The translations under genes and the position numbers were made by a program. Below, one piece after another: positions 10,710 to 22,651 of a stretch of DNA of 64,000 bases. The stretch covers positions 26,997,861 to 27,061,860 of the forward strand of contig CM020501.1 of assembly GCA_009823395.1 (NCBI GenBank), written 5' to 3'. The notes beneath the pieces were generated by a model. That model was not told where the DNA came from, made no database searches, and saw only the letters and a list, made by a program, of their open reading frames with translations. Source of the DNA: Thamnaconus septentrionalis. Lineage: Eukaryota; Chordata; Actinopteri; Tetraodontiformes; Monacanthidae. The first letter of the stretch is position 1. Each line of letters starts with the position of its first letter.

Positions 10710-13000
10710 AGCTTCACGCCGGGGAAAAAGCGGAGGGTGAGAACAAATTGAACTGGGAGAAGAAGAACCCCCACAGCCACAACCCCCAGCTGGGTCTGAT
10801 TTACTTTTGTTGCAGTTTTTTTTTTTTTTACTTATTTCATGAATGAAGCGGTTTGCAATAGTGTCTACGAGGCACAGCGGCCTGTAAAGTGACAAACTAC
10901 ATGATTCTTGTAGAGAACAAGTCTTGCGATTTTCGCCTAAAGACGCTTAAAAGGACAAAAATTTTCATTTTGTCTTCATTGATAGATTACTCTTTTTCCT
11001 TTTGTTCAGACAAATCAAGATGTAAAGATGTCACCTGCTTGACAGTTTCAGTTTGTCTGAACAACAGAAAATAAGAGCAACTTAAAGGGACATTTCACTT
11101 TCAAACTACTTATTTTTTTTGGCCGTTTTTCCTGTCTGCTCGGGTGCATGTGAACACGGCAGATCGTTTTCAAATTACAAGTATTGCTGCTGATAGTACT
11201 AGTATTGATAGATGAGCGATTTAAAAATGAAGGTTCCACTTTTCCGTCCATCTCTTTGCAGATAAAGTCCTTAATGCCTGATGCTTATTTTATGTTCCTT
11301 TTTTTTTTAACATTTGTTTTGCAGAAAGCAAACACACTGGCTAGCGCAGATTTTTCGAGACAAATTCAGACCAAAAAAAAAACGGCAAGGAAGAAAAAAA
11401 TATAGCAGCAAAAATGAAATATCCCTTTAAAAGAGGGGGGGAAAAAACACCAGAAGAAGACAAGCAGCACACGTCGGCATCTGTGTAGAAATCAAACGGC
11501 AGAAGCCCGAGCGAGTCTCTGCGGGAACCGAGGCGAGGACATGAAATGCCTTGAGATGAAACCAAAAAAAAAAAAAAAAAAAAGATTTTTCCTCGCTTCG
11601 CCCTCTCACTGTGACAGCCAACTGGTGGCACTGGTCTGTTTACTCGTTTTCGTTTTTATTGACCAGATGCCTCCCACCACTCCACCCTCACTACTCCCCC
11701 CAGAGAGTTGGAAATACTGTGACCGACCCTTCATCTTTGCATTTGCATCGTGAAAATTAAGTTAAAAAAAAAAATCATCATCATCATCTCCTTTCCTTGT
11801 GGAGCAAAACAAACTGCTTGGGTCCGGGCACTCGGTAAGGCAGCGTCGTGATTGGCCGAGATGAAACCCCCCCGTCTCCCCTGGAGAAGCGAACCCACGT
11901 CGCATGTTTCTCGCATTCCTCCCTCGCATGCCCCACATGCCCTGATCTCATTAGCTGCCACTCGGGCCACCAAGTCCGCAGTCGGAAGGAAAGACAAACA
12001 GAAAAAAAAAAATCAACCAGCCATAAACAAAACAAAAGCGTTTATTTGAAGCCAAAAAGCTGCAGAAAAGACAGCAAAAAGTGTATTAAATGTGTCCGTT
12101 TGGCTTTGTTTCCTGTCGTCACATCCTGGGCAAGAGGCGAAGCAACGCGAATAAATGACGAGAAAATGCTAATTTCTCCTGTGCACACCTAACGCCAGGC
12201 GAATTCGCTAAGCAAATGGTTTGGCACACTTTCTTTTGCACCGAAGGGGAAACAATGGAGTTGGCTACATCCTCAAGTGATGATGTCCTGGTGATGGTTG
12301 AATTAAAAAGAAAAAGAAAAAGAATAGAAGTCTTTGGGCACACCCAATATTGTTCTTGAGAGAGGAGAAAATCTCAAATCTTACCCAGTGAGATTTGGCC
12401 AGTCCTTCAGAATGTCCGTCGGACAATTTGAAGGACTGCTCTGTCAACTAGCTCCACGTTTGCAGAGGGAGAGAGCAAATGACCAAGAGCGGATTGATTC
12501 AAAAAGTTTTGATGTGAGATCGTCAACATGCCAAAATCATTTTGATTGGTCAGAGGTCTAGCCGTTCGTCATTTCGCCTCTGCAAAATTTGACACAAGAG
12601 ATTTGCTGCCGGTGTGGAAGGTTGCATTGACTTCAAGAAGTTTAAAAAAAAAAAAAGCAAATTATTTGCTTCACAAATTTGCTCCTGGTATGTCAGGACC
12701 TTGAGAGTGTTATTGTGGGCCAGTACCCCCCCAACCCCATCCCACACCCCCCAAAAAATGAAATAAAAATAGAACCGTCCCTGGGGTGTTCAGTGCTGTC
12801 CTGTCTGCTGCTGCCCAAAGGACAAAAAACAATGTGAAAAGAGACAGAAGTGTGTTTTCGGAACCAGTGTTGTGCTCGTCTGGAATGGAGAAAAAAATGT
12901 GGATGTTAAACTTTTGTAGGCTTCTCGTTGTGTCTCTTTAGAGGAGGGGGTAAAAAAAGAACCCTGACAATCAGGTCTGTGTATGTCTTGCGTACCTTTT
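9624..13000 (+). other. fgf14: Probable fgf14 3' UTR and downstream region
   Basis: No further coding exon is visible after the TAA. Candidate poly(A) signals AATAAA occur at 9954-9959 and 12762-12767; which is used cannot be decided here. The region includes CA/GT microsatellites at 9656-9697 and 10662-10706, purine runs and A-rich stretches. Open frames are low-complexity or short and are not believed. Confidence 0.45.
10662..10706. repeat. GT dinucleotide microsatellite
   Basis: About 22 GT units in the probable fgf14 3' UTR. Confidence 0.95.
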
Positions 13001-13476
13001 ATTTTATTTTTTTTCAATTTTCTTTCCCCCTGGTTTTTACTCGTGTCTTAGACGCCACTCGATGGTTGTAAAAACGGTGTCGTGCTCGCAACTGTTGATA
13101 GACTCGAAGCGCCGCCTTCCACAAAAGGTCCTAGGTGGAGTTCGTTCGCTGTCGGGTTCCCCACAGATCTGTGGCGTGCACACTTGAGTGAAGAGAGGAG
13201 AAGAAGAAGAAGAAGAAGAGAAAAAAACCATGACCTGGTTTCCTGGCTACTCGCCAAGTAATTAGGATGGAGGATATAAGAAATAAAAAATAATAAATAA
13301 ATAAATAATCAAACAAACCTCACGACAACGCAGCTAGAATAACGTTTGCAGCAGGCTGCTGGTAACAATCCCCCCCCCCAAAAAAAATCCCCAACAAGAG
13401 GCGCAATTACTGCCACAGTCTCCAGGGGAGCCCTACCCCTGTTGGTTGTTAGCCAGGTTAGTGGTCGGCCATAATT

Positions 13477-14048
13477 AGCTACGTTTCTATTACCCCTAGA
13501 ATTGCGCAAAATGTAAATATCGCAATAAAAAGCTGGTAATGGAAACACCTAAACTTGGAAAAACCTCTCAAATATGGCTAAAAGGTTTTGACGCTCTCAT
13601 GAGGTGCATCAGATGCATCGTTATAGAGCTATATCGCAAAAATGACATGGAAACACTTTTTTTGCATTTACATGTCAGCGGACGTGACGTACAGGATCAC
13701 GTGACCAGTTCACTTCAAGTGAAAATGGCGCGTTATGATTGGACGGAGGAGGAGATGGAATATTTTTTACAAGTAATCAAAGAGAAAAATATAACAACCA
13801 TTCTTGACAGAAAACAAACGTAAACAAACAAAAAGCAAACGTGATTCTCGTAAATCTCACGAGGCGAGATTTTACGACAATTACGTCCTGCGAGAATTAC
13901 GAGAATTCTCGCGGGACGAGATTTTTCAAGAATTACGGCTTGTGCACTTCGAACCATTCAATGGAAACACCTGCAAATCGCAACTGTACTTTATTGAAAT
14001 TTTAGAAATATCGCTTTTACTTTGTCAAAAACTAATGGAAACGCAGCT
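13477..14048 (+). mobile_element. DNA transposon, PIF/Harbinger-like, with Myb/SANT-like frame remnant
   Basis: The 572 bp unit begins agctacgtttctatta and ends taatggaaacgcagct; the ends are imperfect inverted repeats. It is flanked by a 3 bp direct repeat ATT (13474-13476 and 14049-14051), as expected for Harbinger-type insertion. Frame 13539-13823 encodes 94 residues with ARYDWTEEEMEYFLQVIKEK near its end. The W-T-x-E-E start resembles the SANT/Myb-like DNA-binding protein of PIF/Harbinger elements. Transposase sequence is absent. The right part (13840-13935) contains short repeats of the type gagaattacgagaattctcg. Superfamily assignment is inference. Confidence 0.65.
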
Positions 14049-16349
14049 ATTGAGAGGTATCTGGTGGACGGGAGGAGAAATGGGCTGATTTAATTAGAGG
14101 GCGAGCAAACAGCATGACCCCATCCCACGCCCGCCCCCCGAAGCGTCGTCTCGCCCTTGCCCGTCCACGGTTACCGCACCGCTAACAATGTAGCTTGCCT
14201 CCCTCAGGTCGCCTGTGACACCCGGTTTTTCCTTTGCCCTCCACCCTCCCCACCCCAAGCCAACTTAGCTTCCTCTTTCGGAAAAAGAACTGCCTTATTC
14301 CGTCAGGTCAGAGCCATGGCCCCCCCACCCCCCACCCCCCCGCTTCCCCACACAGTTGTGTTACTTTTTCGTGAGATCGACGTGAGATCTCCTTCCGTTA
14401 GCCGTGCTAGCCCGACCGCCTCCCCCCCTCCCTTTGTTTCCCACCTGTTGCATGTTTTTTTGCTTTTTGTTTTTTAAATGAAGGAAGATGACTAAGGGGG
14501 CTGGTGGTGCATGTGGCACTGTAAGGAAACATGCGATAAAGTTGCCAGAGGCGAGATTTCTTTCCCTAGGAGGAAATAGGGATAGCCATGCCCCAAACTC
14601 TTTTGATTGGTCCCTGCAACGTCTCTTTTCTACTTTTGCTGATTTCCAATAGAGTGCGCTACATGCACCACCATCGCTCACAGAGGGAAAATGAATCGCC
14701 TAGTAGTCATTTAAGGTACTTCATTTAGAATTGTCAACACTGCAAGCGGCCAGGAAAAAAGTACAAATGCAGAAATGAAAATGAAAAACAATAAAACAAT
14801 AAAAACATTTAAAACTTCACTATAAGAACAAAACACTTTAAAGACAGTGCAGACATCAATAACAGCACTGAAATGAAAAGTAAACTGATCCCAATAGCGC
14901 GTATAGCGCAGATAATCAATATGATTATCTTTCAGCCACCAAAGGTGGCGCACTCGAAGTAGAAGTGAGAGACTTTGCAGTGACCAATCAAATAAGTACA
15001 GGGCGTGGTTTTCTCTATTTCCTCCGAGGGAAAACATCTCGCTTGTTGGACACACTTTGTGCGTCGGGACTCATTTCCCAGTGGTTTGCGCTCGTCGCTT
15101 TTTTCATCCGTGCCCTCAAAGTCGCCCAGGTGGTAGTTAGTTAGCGGAAAAGCCCACTAACGAGGTGGTCATCCATCGTTGCGACGGACGCTTTCGGCAG
15201 GAGCGCGCCACCTTATAGAGACTGTCTCGTAAAACTAGCTACAATCATTGCGTTAAGCCGGAGAAGCTGACGTTGCACAAATTTATTTTTGTAATCATCG
15301 ACTCAGGACGGGGGAGGCTCACTGCTGCCTCCAGGTGGACACAAATGGTTTTACAGCTATCCTTGATTTGATTGGGCTTTTTGTTTCATCGTCGCCCCCT
15401 GCTGTACATCCCGGCGAGTGCAAACCATCGGAGCGTGAGCCCGTGAGACAAAGATCACCGGGTGCGAGTGAGAACCTCCGAGCCGAATTTTACTCTGTCC
15501 CGTCAGTTAAGTGTACAGTTATCCTTACATACATATTATGCAAACAGTTTGTCTGCACTGTACAGTTTGTGTCTAATCCATTGTATACACACAGAAGACA
15601 ATGATATTGAATAAAGGATTTATAGAAAGGAGGCCTGACTGGACTGTTTTTATATGAATCCGTTGCTGTGTTTTTTGTTGTATGTGTATGTGTGAAGGAG
15701 TGCATGTTTGTGTATGCGTATGAATTATTGTTTTTTATTGTTGCTTTTATTACTCTGTTTTATGACTTATTTTTAGTGTCTATTTAGTATGTTCTACTGC
15801 ACCAGTGGTTGGCACTTCATTTTGTCGTCAACCTTGACAATGACAATAAAGATTCTATTCTGTTCCATTGTTTGAATTCATGTGTGCTTGTTGCGCAGTA
15901 GGAAAGATCCTCGGACTGCTGAGGCTTTTCGAGAGACGCTGCGAAACGCTGAGACTCCATGAGACAGGTGAACGGCCACAAATCACACACACACTCACAC
16001 GCACACACCGCATTCTTGGCCTCCTTTCCTCACAATGACAGATGAACCAGCAAATGCCGTAATTAGGTGGATGCAATTAGCATTAGCATATGTAAATGCA
16101 ATGTAAATGAGGTGCACTTTGAAGGGGGAGCGCCAGCGTTTAATGAGCAGGAAACGGGGTTACGCCGCCCAACCGCAGCCTTAATTATATCTGCCTGCGC
16201 CGCCAGTGCGTATCGGCTCCCGCCACATTACTCTGATTCTTCCGCGCATTCCTGTTGCCCCCCCCCCCGCCCGATATGAATCACAACGAACGCTGTCTGG
16301 GTGCCATATTTGTTAGGTATATGGTAATAATGAGAATGCACCCTGTAAT

Positions 16350-16816
16350 GATGCAGTACTCCACATTGGTCTTGGTCTACAGGCCACTTTTTAAGGGTTT
16401 TGGTCTCATCTGGGACCCGGAGGCATTTTGACTCGGTCTTGTCTCGGCCTCGGACTGGGCGGGCTCGGGATTTTTGATCAAGACCAGTCAAGACTCAGAC
16501 AACACAATGACACGATAATAACAGAAAATAATCCAGCGGCTGCCGTTTTATGCTCTGCCTGTGACACCCAGAGTGACACCCTGCCCCCTTATTCCTAGTT
16601 AATTTATTTTTTTTATTTTATGAAGCAAACTTTTTTCTAAATAGCTGGTAAAGCAGCAAAATGTGAAAGAAAATGATTGAGATACTTTGCTGAAAAGACG
16701 TCTTCAATTTAGAAGCAAACTTGAATTTAAAAAAGATACTGGTAATTTTTTCTGTTTTTTTTTTTTTTATATATATGAAGTCTTGGTCTCAGTTGATGCG
16801 GCCTTGACTACGACAC
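16350..16816. repeat. Dispersed repeat family A, copy 2
   Basis: Same family and orientation as 4992-5508; the copies share gtgacacccagagtgacacc, cctgcccccttattccta and gaatttaaaaaagatactgg. Copy 2 has lost part of the tctcggtctc-rich right end. Confidence 0.6.
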
Positions 16817-17330
16817 CATATATTGATAATAATATTAATAGTCGCTGTGGCTTCAGCTTGAAAAACTCAGCCAGGTTTTATTTTCTACTTTACAGCTAAA
16901 TTGTCGTCACAGCCAAAAATGAAAAAAGGGGTGAATTTGGAACCCTGACCCTGAGTCAAAGTTTCAGCTTTTTTCACTTTCCCATTTCTAATGTTTGCTG
17001 TCTGTCCTGTTAGATGGAGTTGAGAAGTTTCCTTGGTCCAGCTCGCGTCGATGTTTCTCACTGCTGCTGGCTGCATCATGACTCCATTATGCACAGGGCC
17101 AAAAAAAAAAAAAGAAAATATAGCTGAATGGTAATCTCTTATTAAAAAAAAAAAAGATCCCCACCAATAATATCCACGGAGCAAAATGACATTTTGTTAT
17201 CACGCACTGTAAAATACCTCCCCACCCCCCCACCCGCCTGCTTTTTTTTTTGATTAATTTCATTAAAACGGCATTGAGTCGGGATTCTTCTTCAATTTTT
17301 TTTTTTCCTGGCGCTCTTATCTGCAACACG

Positions 17331-17335
17331 TACAC

Positions 17336-17378
<43 letters not shown>
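17331..17378. repeat. CA dinucleotide microsatellite
   Basis: A CA run with a few CG interruptions. Confidence 0.9.
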
Positions 17379-17379
<1 letters not shown>

Positions 17380-17478
17380 CCAGAGCTGTGTCCACGCTGC
17401 AGCAGCTTGTTTGAGGCGGCGTTGAGAGCGTCACTCGAGAGCCTGTGTCTGTCTGCCTCATTATCATCAAACACAACA

Positions 17479-17479
<1 letters not shown>

Positions 17480-17548
<69 letters not shown>
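17480..17548. repeat. CA dinucleotide microsatellite
   Basis: About 34 uninterrupted CA units. Confidence 0.95.
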
Positions 17549-17550
<2 letters not shown>

Positions 17551-17653
17551 TAGTTTCATTGCGGCCGTGTCCCTCACAGCTCCGTCAGCGGGACCAGGTG
17601 ACACCTACATTTCATGCTTTTAAATTTTAATTTTTTTTAAAAACCTTTTTCAG

Positions 17654-17715
17654 GCAAAGAGATTCATGACGTACCCATGGATACCAGCCAAGCTGTCAAT
17701 CAAATGCTGACAAAG
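17654..17715 (+). other. Orphan exon-like segment 1
   Basis: A good acceptor (aaaaacctttttcag) is followed by 62 bp open in one frame, KEIHDVPMDTSQAVNQ ending LTK, then gtgatg as a possible donor. Composition is coding-like compared with its surroundings. I do not recognise the peptide and cannot link it to a gene, so it may be chance. Confidence 0.2.
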
Positions 17716-18395
17716 GTGATGATCAACACCTCCCCCTTCTCCCCCACACACCCACCCACCCAACCGTCCCACGCTCCTTTTGCAATTAACACATCTGTTT
17801 CCCTCTTGTTGCGATTGATTTATTTCTTTATTTCTAAATACATGTGAGAATAACGCTGAATAATTTCAAAAAAAAAAGAATCGCATCACAGTAGCGCTCG
17901 GCACACAATCAAAGTCGGGCTTGGATTTGACAGCTTGGAGACTCTTATTAAATGTGCTTCCTTGTGTGACTGCAAATTTCCCAAATGTGGGAAGAAATAA
18001 AAGCGTTCCATTCTATTCTAACGGAGCCGTTTACCAGCTGTGACCATCATCAGGCCGACGGAGCGGAGCAGAGCAGACCAGACGCTGCAGTGCAGGGCTT
18101 CACTGTTGTCTGTGTGGGGGCGGCAGCGCGCTGGGAGAAAGGTCAGAGGTCACCTTTGCCAGCTTTCCGCGTCGCACTGTAGCTGTCACTCACTCGTCTC
18201 CGCGCTCCTTCCTCTCTGACCTCTCCTCCTCCTCCTCTGACCGCCGCTTTCAACCCATGTTCAGCTTCTTCTTCTTTTTCTTCTTCTGCTCCTCCAATTA
18301 TCGCCCATCCGCCCTTTTTCCCTCCTGTGTTAACGGGGAGGGAGAGGAGGAGAGACTGGAATTTATCTCTCAGGTGATAAGTGACATTTGACAGC

Positions 18396-18432
18396 GCACA
18401 CACACACACACACACACACACGCACGCACACA
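18396..18432. repeat. CA dinucleotide microsatellite
   Basis: A CA run with CG interruptions at the right end. Confidence 0.85.
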
Positions 18433-21204
18433 CGTAAGCACATTGAGAGAGAGGGAACGTGTGGCAGAGAAGAGCAGCATCCAGCAAAGTGTGTGCACAG
18501 TCTGAATACTGATTAACCAATCAGAGGCCATTTCTGCCCGGTACCAGAGATTGCTTGCTGCCATGGCAACCAAGGAAGCATTATTGCTGATGTAAGATGG
18601 GGAAGAAGTGCTCTGTAGCGTGTTTGTGTGTATGTGTGGCTAGCAATTTATTTAGGCCAGTCCTCACTTTATTTTGACTGTAATGGCCGACAAATGCTAA
18701 TTATTTTGTTCTGTCAAGTTTTCGAGAGGCTATCGCAAAAATACTAAAACGAGAAAAAAGCTATCCGAAAATCTGTGTGCATGCTATATTTTTCATACAC
18801 ACACTTAGTGCTCTCTATCGCCTCCGTTTGTCTTTCTGCATCTAGAGCATTGAAGCCGCTGGGAGTATACAAGACACAGTCACAGGTTTTATTCATTCAA
18901 ATGATATATTTAACATAAAATGTCATGTCGATTTCTTAAGTGTGTGTTTGGATCATACTTTAAATAAAGATCCTAAAGATTAGTTTTAGGACCCGATACT
19001 GTTGGAAAAGGTCTTCCGTGTGTAAAAACATGTTTCCTCTTAATTTATAGCCGACTGAAAATGCATTGCTGTTAAGGTTCGTCAAACTGCGTAATAGTTT
19101 AGCATTGGATTAACATACTGCATTTTGGTTGATTGGCCCTCAAACAACATTAATAATTATGAATTAAATATTATTTGTGTGTATGTATGTTAATCTTTAC
19201 TATGACGGTGAAATCACAGGGAGGTTCAAATGATTAAAGTTGACCACTAGATGGTACTTCATTTACGTGCTAGGTGTAAAGTCCTTTCGCTCTGCGCATT
19301 GCATGCTTGGTACACGACAGAGGCTAATCCTGCAACAGGCTAACCTATAACGGCCGGTTTAGCTGCGGCGCTCTTGCGAAAATCACGCACAAGCCGCAGA
19401 CCTCTTGTTCACACCAGACGCACACAATGGTCAACAAGCGCTTCTGCTCAACTGCTGTTAATGTGTGTGTGTGTTTCATCTCTCTCGCACTCTGATACAA
19501 GATACTGACAACTATAACTTACACAAATATGATCAAAATTGTCATTCATGGTATTTCATTTTGAGAATTGCTTTTATTTTGAAAATTAACCGGATTTTCT
19601 CTCGGATTTCTTTTCTTTGAGCGACTTCCTGTCCAATGGACACGGAGTTTTATAAAACAGCCGATGTTTCTTTTTTCCCCTTCTATGACAATTTTTTTTT
19701 TTTTTTTTTTTTTAGTTTCTGGGTTTTCATGGGCGGGATCAAGACTAGGACGACTGGAGGGTCTGTTTTGGTCTTTCGTTGAGCTTAATATGACCGTGAA
19801 CTATGGTGAGTGTTGTGTTAGCGTGAGCATTCACCACTAGCATGCTGTTGTGTTACAATAGATGCGTAAATGTTGAGTTTTAGTTTTGGTGAAGCACTGT
19901 TAAACCTGTCATTATATATATATATATATATAAATATATATAAAGTCAAGTGCAAACAATACAAAGTTGATGTTATGAGACAATACTCTGACTTTTGTGT
20001 TTGGGAAAGTGTTTCAAGAGGATTTTCTTTACATTTTTGCTGTGTCATTTTATTTTCTTGCTGCGTCATTTCTTTATCTGACGCCATATTCAATGTTCGG
20101 GAGATAACGTTGGCCGTGGGCAATGCGTATGATTGATGTACAAATTGCTTTCTAGTTTTGTTTTGGAAAATAACTTATACTTAGATGAATAAGAAATGAT
20201 ACATAGTATTGCAATATTTGCATTATCTCCTCATTTGTAAGTTAAAGAGGTCACACTCTGAGCTGAAAGGAAAGAAATCCAGTAGTGTGCATTAATTAAT
20301 CACGTTTTTTTTTCCTTCTGCTATGGCAGTTTGATTTTCGTCTGAGAGACGACGTTAAGTTTAACCAGGGCTCCTGCTTTGAGTCAAGGGCAAGAAAAGG
20401 AGAATCCAGTCTTCATCATCACCTCAGTGGAGATTCCACTTCTGGAACATGTCAGCCTGATACTACACATACACCCTAACCTAACACCAAATACATTTGG
20501 ACAGTCCTCGGACCTATTGGGGTTCAACTACAAGAGCAACTGGATGGACGATGCAGCTGTTGTTGGGTTTTTCCACAGACGCCAGTGGAATAGTAGAGTT
20601 AAATGTAATGGAACAGATGCAACTGTTTTTTTTTTTTTATCACGGTTAACTTTATTCAAAACTTGATATGGTTGTGCAATGAAATGTATGTGGTCAACAT
20701 TTGGTTTTGTTCTTTTTTTATCCTGTTACACTCCAGTTTCAAGGGTGTTCCAGAGAGAGGAAGCGAACTCTCCTGCAACCTAGTGGACAAATTACTAATC
20801 AGTATTTGAAGAGAACAGTTTTGCATCGTTTAACCTACCTGTTCTCCAAAAGACGCTAATGCGCCGTCGTCAATGCTACTGGCTGAATGCAGTGCAGCTT
20901 TTCATTGTTTGAACACAAGTAATACTCAAGTAAACAGAATCAAGCTGCTGGCTTTTTTAAATTTTATTTAATTTTTATTTTTATTGTGTCCAAGGCGTCA
21001 CCCGGCAGCGTCTCTGACGCACTTTGACATCGGTGCGTCAAAAGGCTCTGTCGGGGCCTTTTGTCTCGCAGCATTGTTCTCCGCCGTTGTGCAAAATGAG
21101 GAGCGGTGGACTGAGGACCACGGCGAGAGGCGGAGATGACTGGCTTTCAGTTCTACCAGATTAAACCTCTGTGTTTTTTTCCCGCGAACGGGCCTTACCT
21201 CGCT

Positions 21205-21206
<2 letters not shown>

Positions 21207-21254
<48 letters not shown>
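21207..21254. repeat. CT dinucleotide microsatellite
   Basis: About 24 CT units in the intergenic region. Confidence 0.95.
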
Positions 21255-21258
<4 letters not shown>

Positions 21259-21881
21259 CTTTTTCTCCCTCCCTCTCTCCTGATGTCTTTCAGCTGTGTT
21301 TTTTTAATTTAATGTTCTTGCTGATGTTGCCAGACGGAGCCGCAGATGTTCAGGTTCTCGACCTCAGCGACCTCCCTCCCTCCTCGCCTGCGCCGCTCCA
21401 AGCAGCCACAGGGGGTCGCTTCAGTCGCGCGCTCGCGGGAGAGGCTGGCAACTGTTTCGCGGTGCCATTTGAAGCCTTGCGTCATTGTTTTAAAAGGCAC
21501 TTTTGCCAAACGCTCTCTCCCACGCTATCAGGAGCAGGTGAGGTTTCGTGCGCTTTAAGAGAGAGGGAGAGGGGGAGTGCTAAAATTTTCAAATCGCGCG
21601 TCGGCTGGTTTAATGTTGAGTCTTTGCGCGAGAAGCCCTCAGCGTCGGAAGTCATAAATATTGCATTTCATTTGAATGTGATTTCCCCATCAACCCCCTC
21701 CCTCCATCTAATGAACACTCGCCAACGTGGCGCCACTCTGATTCCACATCATCAAGTCTTTCTATCACTGAGCCGCCCTGAGCCTCTCTTGAGGGCCTCT
21801 AATAAGAGTCTGCAGCGCTCCTGGTAGTTCACACCAAGTCCACTGTGTGTTGCTTGACCGATGTTTCATGACTGATTTCAG

Positions 21882-22024
21882 GTCCAATCAGGGTGCTGGA
21901 GCTGGAGAAGGAGGAGGAGCTACAGGACCAGCAGATCACGCCCACTTTGGAGTCAGCTGGGAGCTATAACCAACCAAATCCAGGACTGCTGAGCAAGAAG
22001 AAGCACCACTGCCTGGACAACACG
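21882..22024 (+). other. Orphan exon-like segment 2
   Basis: An acceptor gactgatttcag is followed by 143 bp open in one frame, then the donor-like gtacaa. The frame (two bases plus 47 codons) reads PIRVLELEKEEELQDQQ, then TPTLESAGSYNQ, then LLSKKKHHCLDNT. A charged, helix-prone start and clean edges look exonic. I do not recognise the protein. The phases of segments 1 and 2 do not join directly, so any shared gene would need another exon between them. Confidence 0.3.
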
Positions 22025-22070
22025 GTACAACGCAGAGCAGACACTCTATTAGCATTCAGGTATGTTATAA

Positions 22071-22074
22071 TAAC

Positions 22075-22166
<92 letters not shown>
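22071..22166. repeat. AAT/ATT trinucleotide array that switches strand
   Basis: About 13 AAT units (to 22110) change directly into about 18 ATT units (to 22166). The array is therefore self-complementary and could fold into a hairpin. Confidence 0.95.
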
Positions 22167-22258
22167 GTGTTCCCATCTGAAGTCACAGCTCGGCGGTTTG
22201 TAGATAGCTGCTCCTGGTATTCGCACCATGGAAGTGTTATTGCTAAAAGCGTATTGAC

Positions 22259-22651
22259 CAGGGATGGGCAAACTACGGCCTGGGGGCCATATGTGGCCTG
22301 TTAAGCTTTTTAATACGGTCCGCCAATACTTAAAGAAATTATATTTATAGTGAGTCAGTCATAAAATAGCTGAATTTCATCCGTTTCTTCAGTGTTTTCA
22401 GTCATTTCAATAAAGAGCCAAATACTGTGGGGCTGCAAAGACACTGATTTTGTTGGAACTTTGCTTTGGTTCATTTTCAACTGAAATTAAATTACATGAC
22501 ATTACATGTTTTCTTCATATCCCATGATAGATTTTTCCCTCCTATGAGATGGGTCACCAAAACACTCCATCCATCTGCTGCTGCTCCAGCCCCTCTGTCA
22601 CATTTTGAAACCCACTGTGGCCCCACCAGTCAAAAAGTTTGCCCACCCTCG
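22259..22651. mobile_element. hAT-like non-autonomous DNA transposon with target duplication
   Basis: The left end cagggatgggcaaact and the right end agtttgcccaccctcg are 16 bp inverted repeats with one or two mismatches. The flanks gtattgac (22251-22258) and gtgttgac (22652-22659) match at 7 of 8 positions, the 8 bp duplication typical of hAT. The interior is non-coding, with a cctatgagatgggtcacc block shared with the copies at 4394 and 24811. Confidence 0.8.

Noticed and set aside
20379..20666. 95-codon frame beginning MSQGQEKENPVFI
   Set aside because: No recognisable domain, no splice context and poly-T at the end; length within chance.
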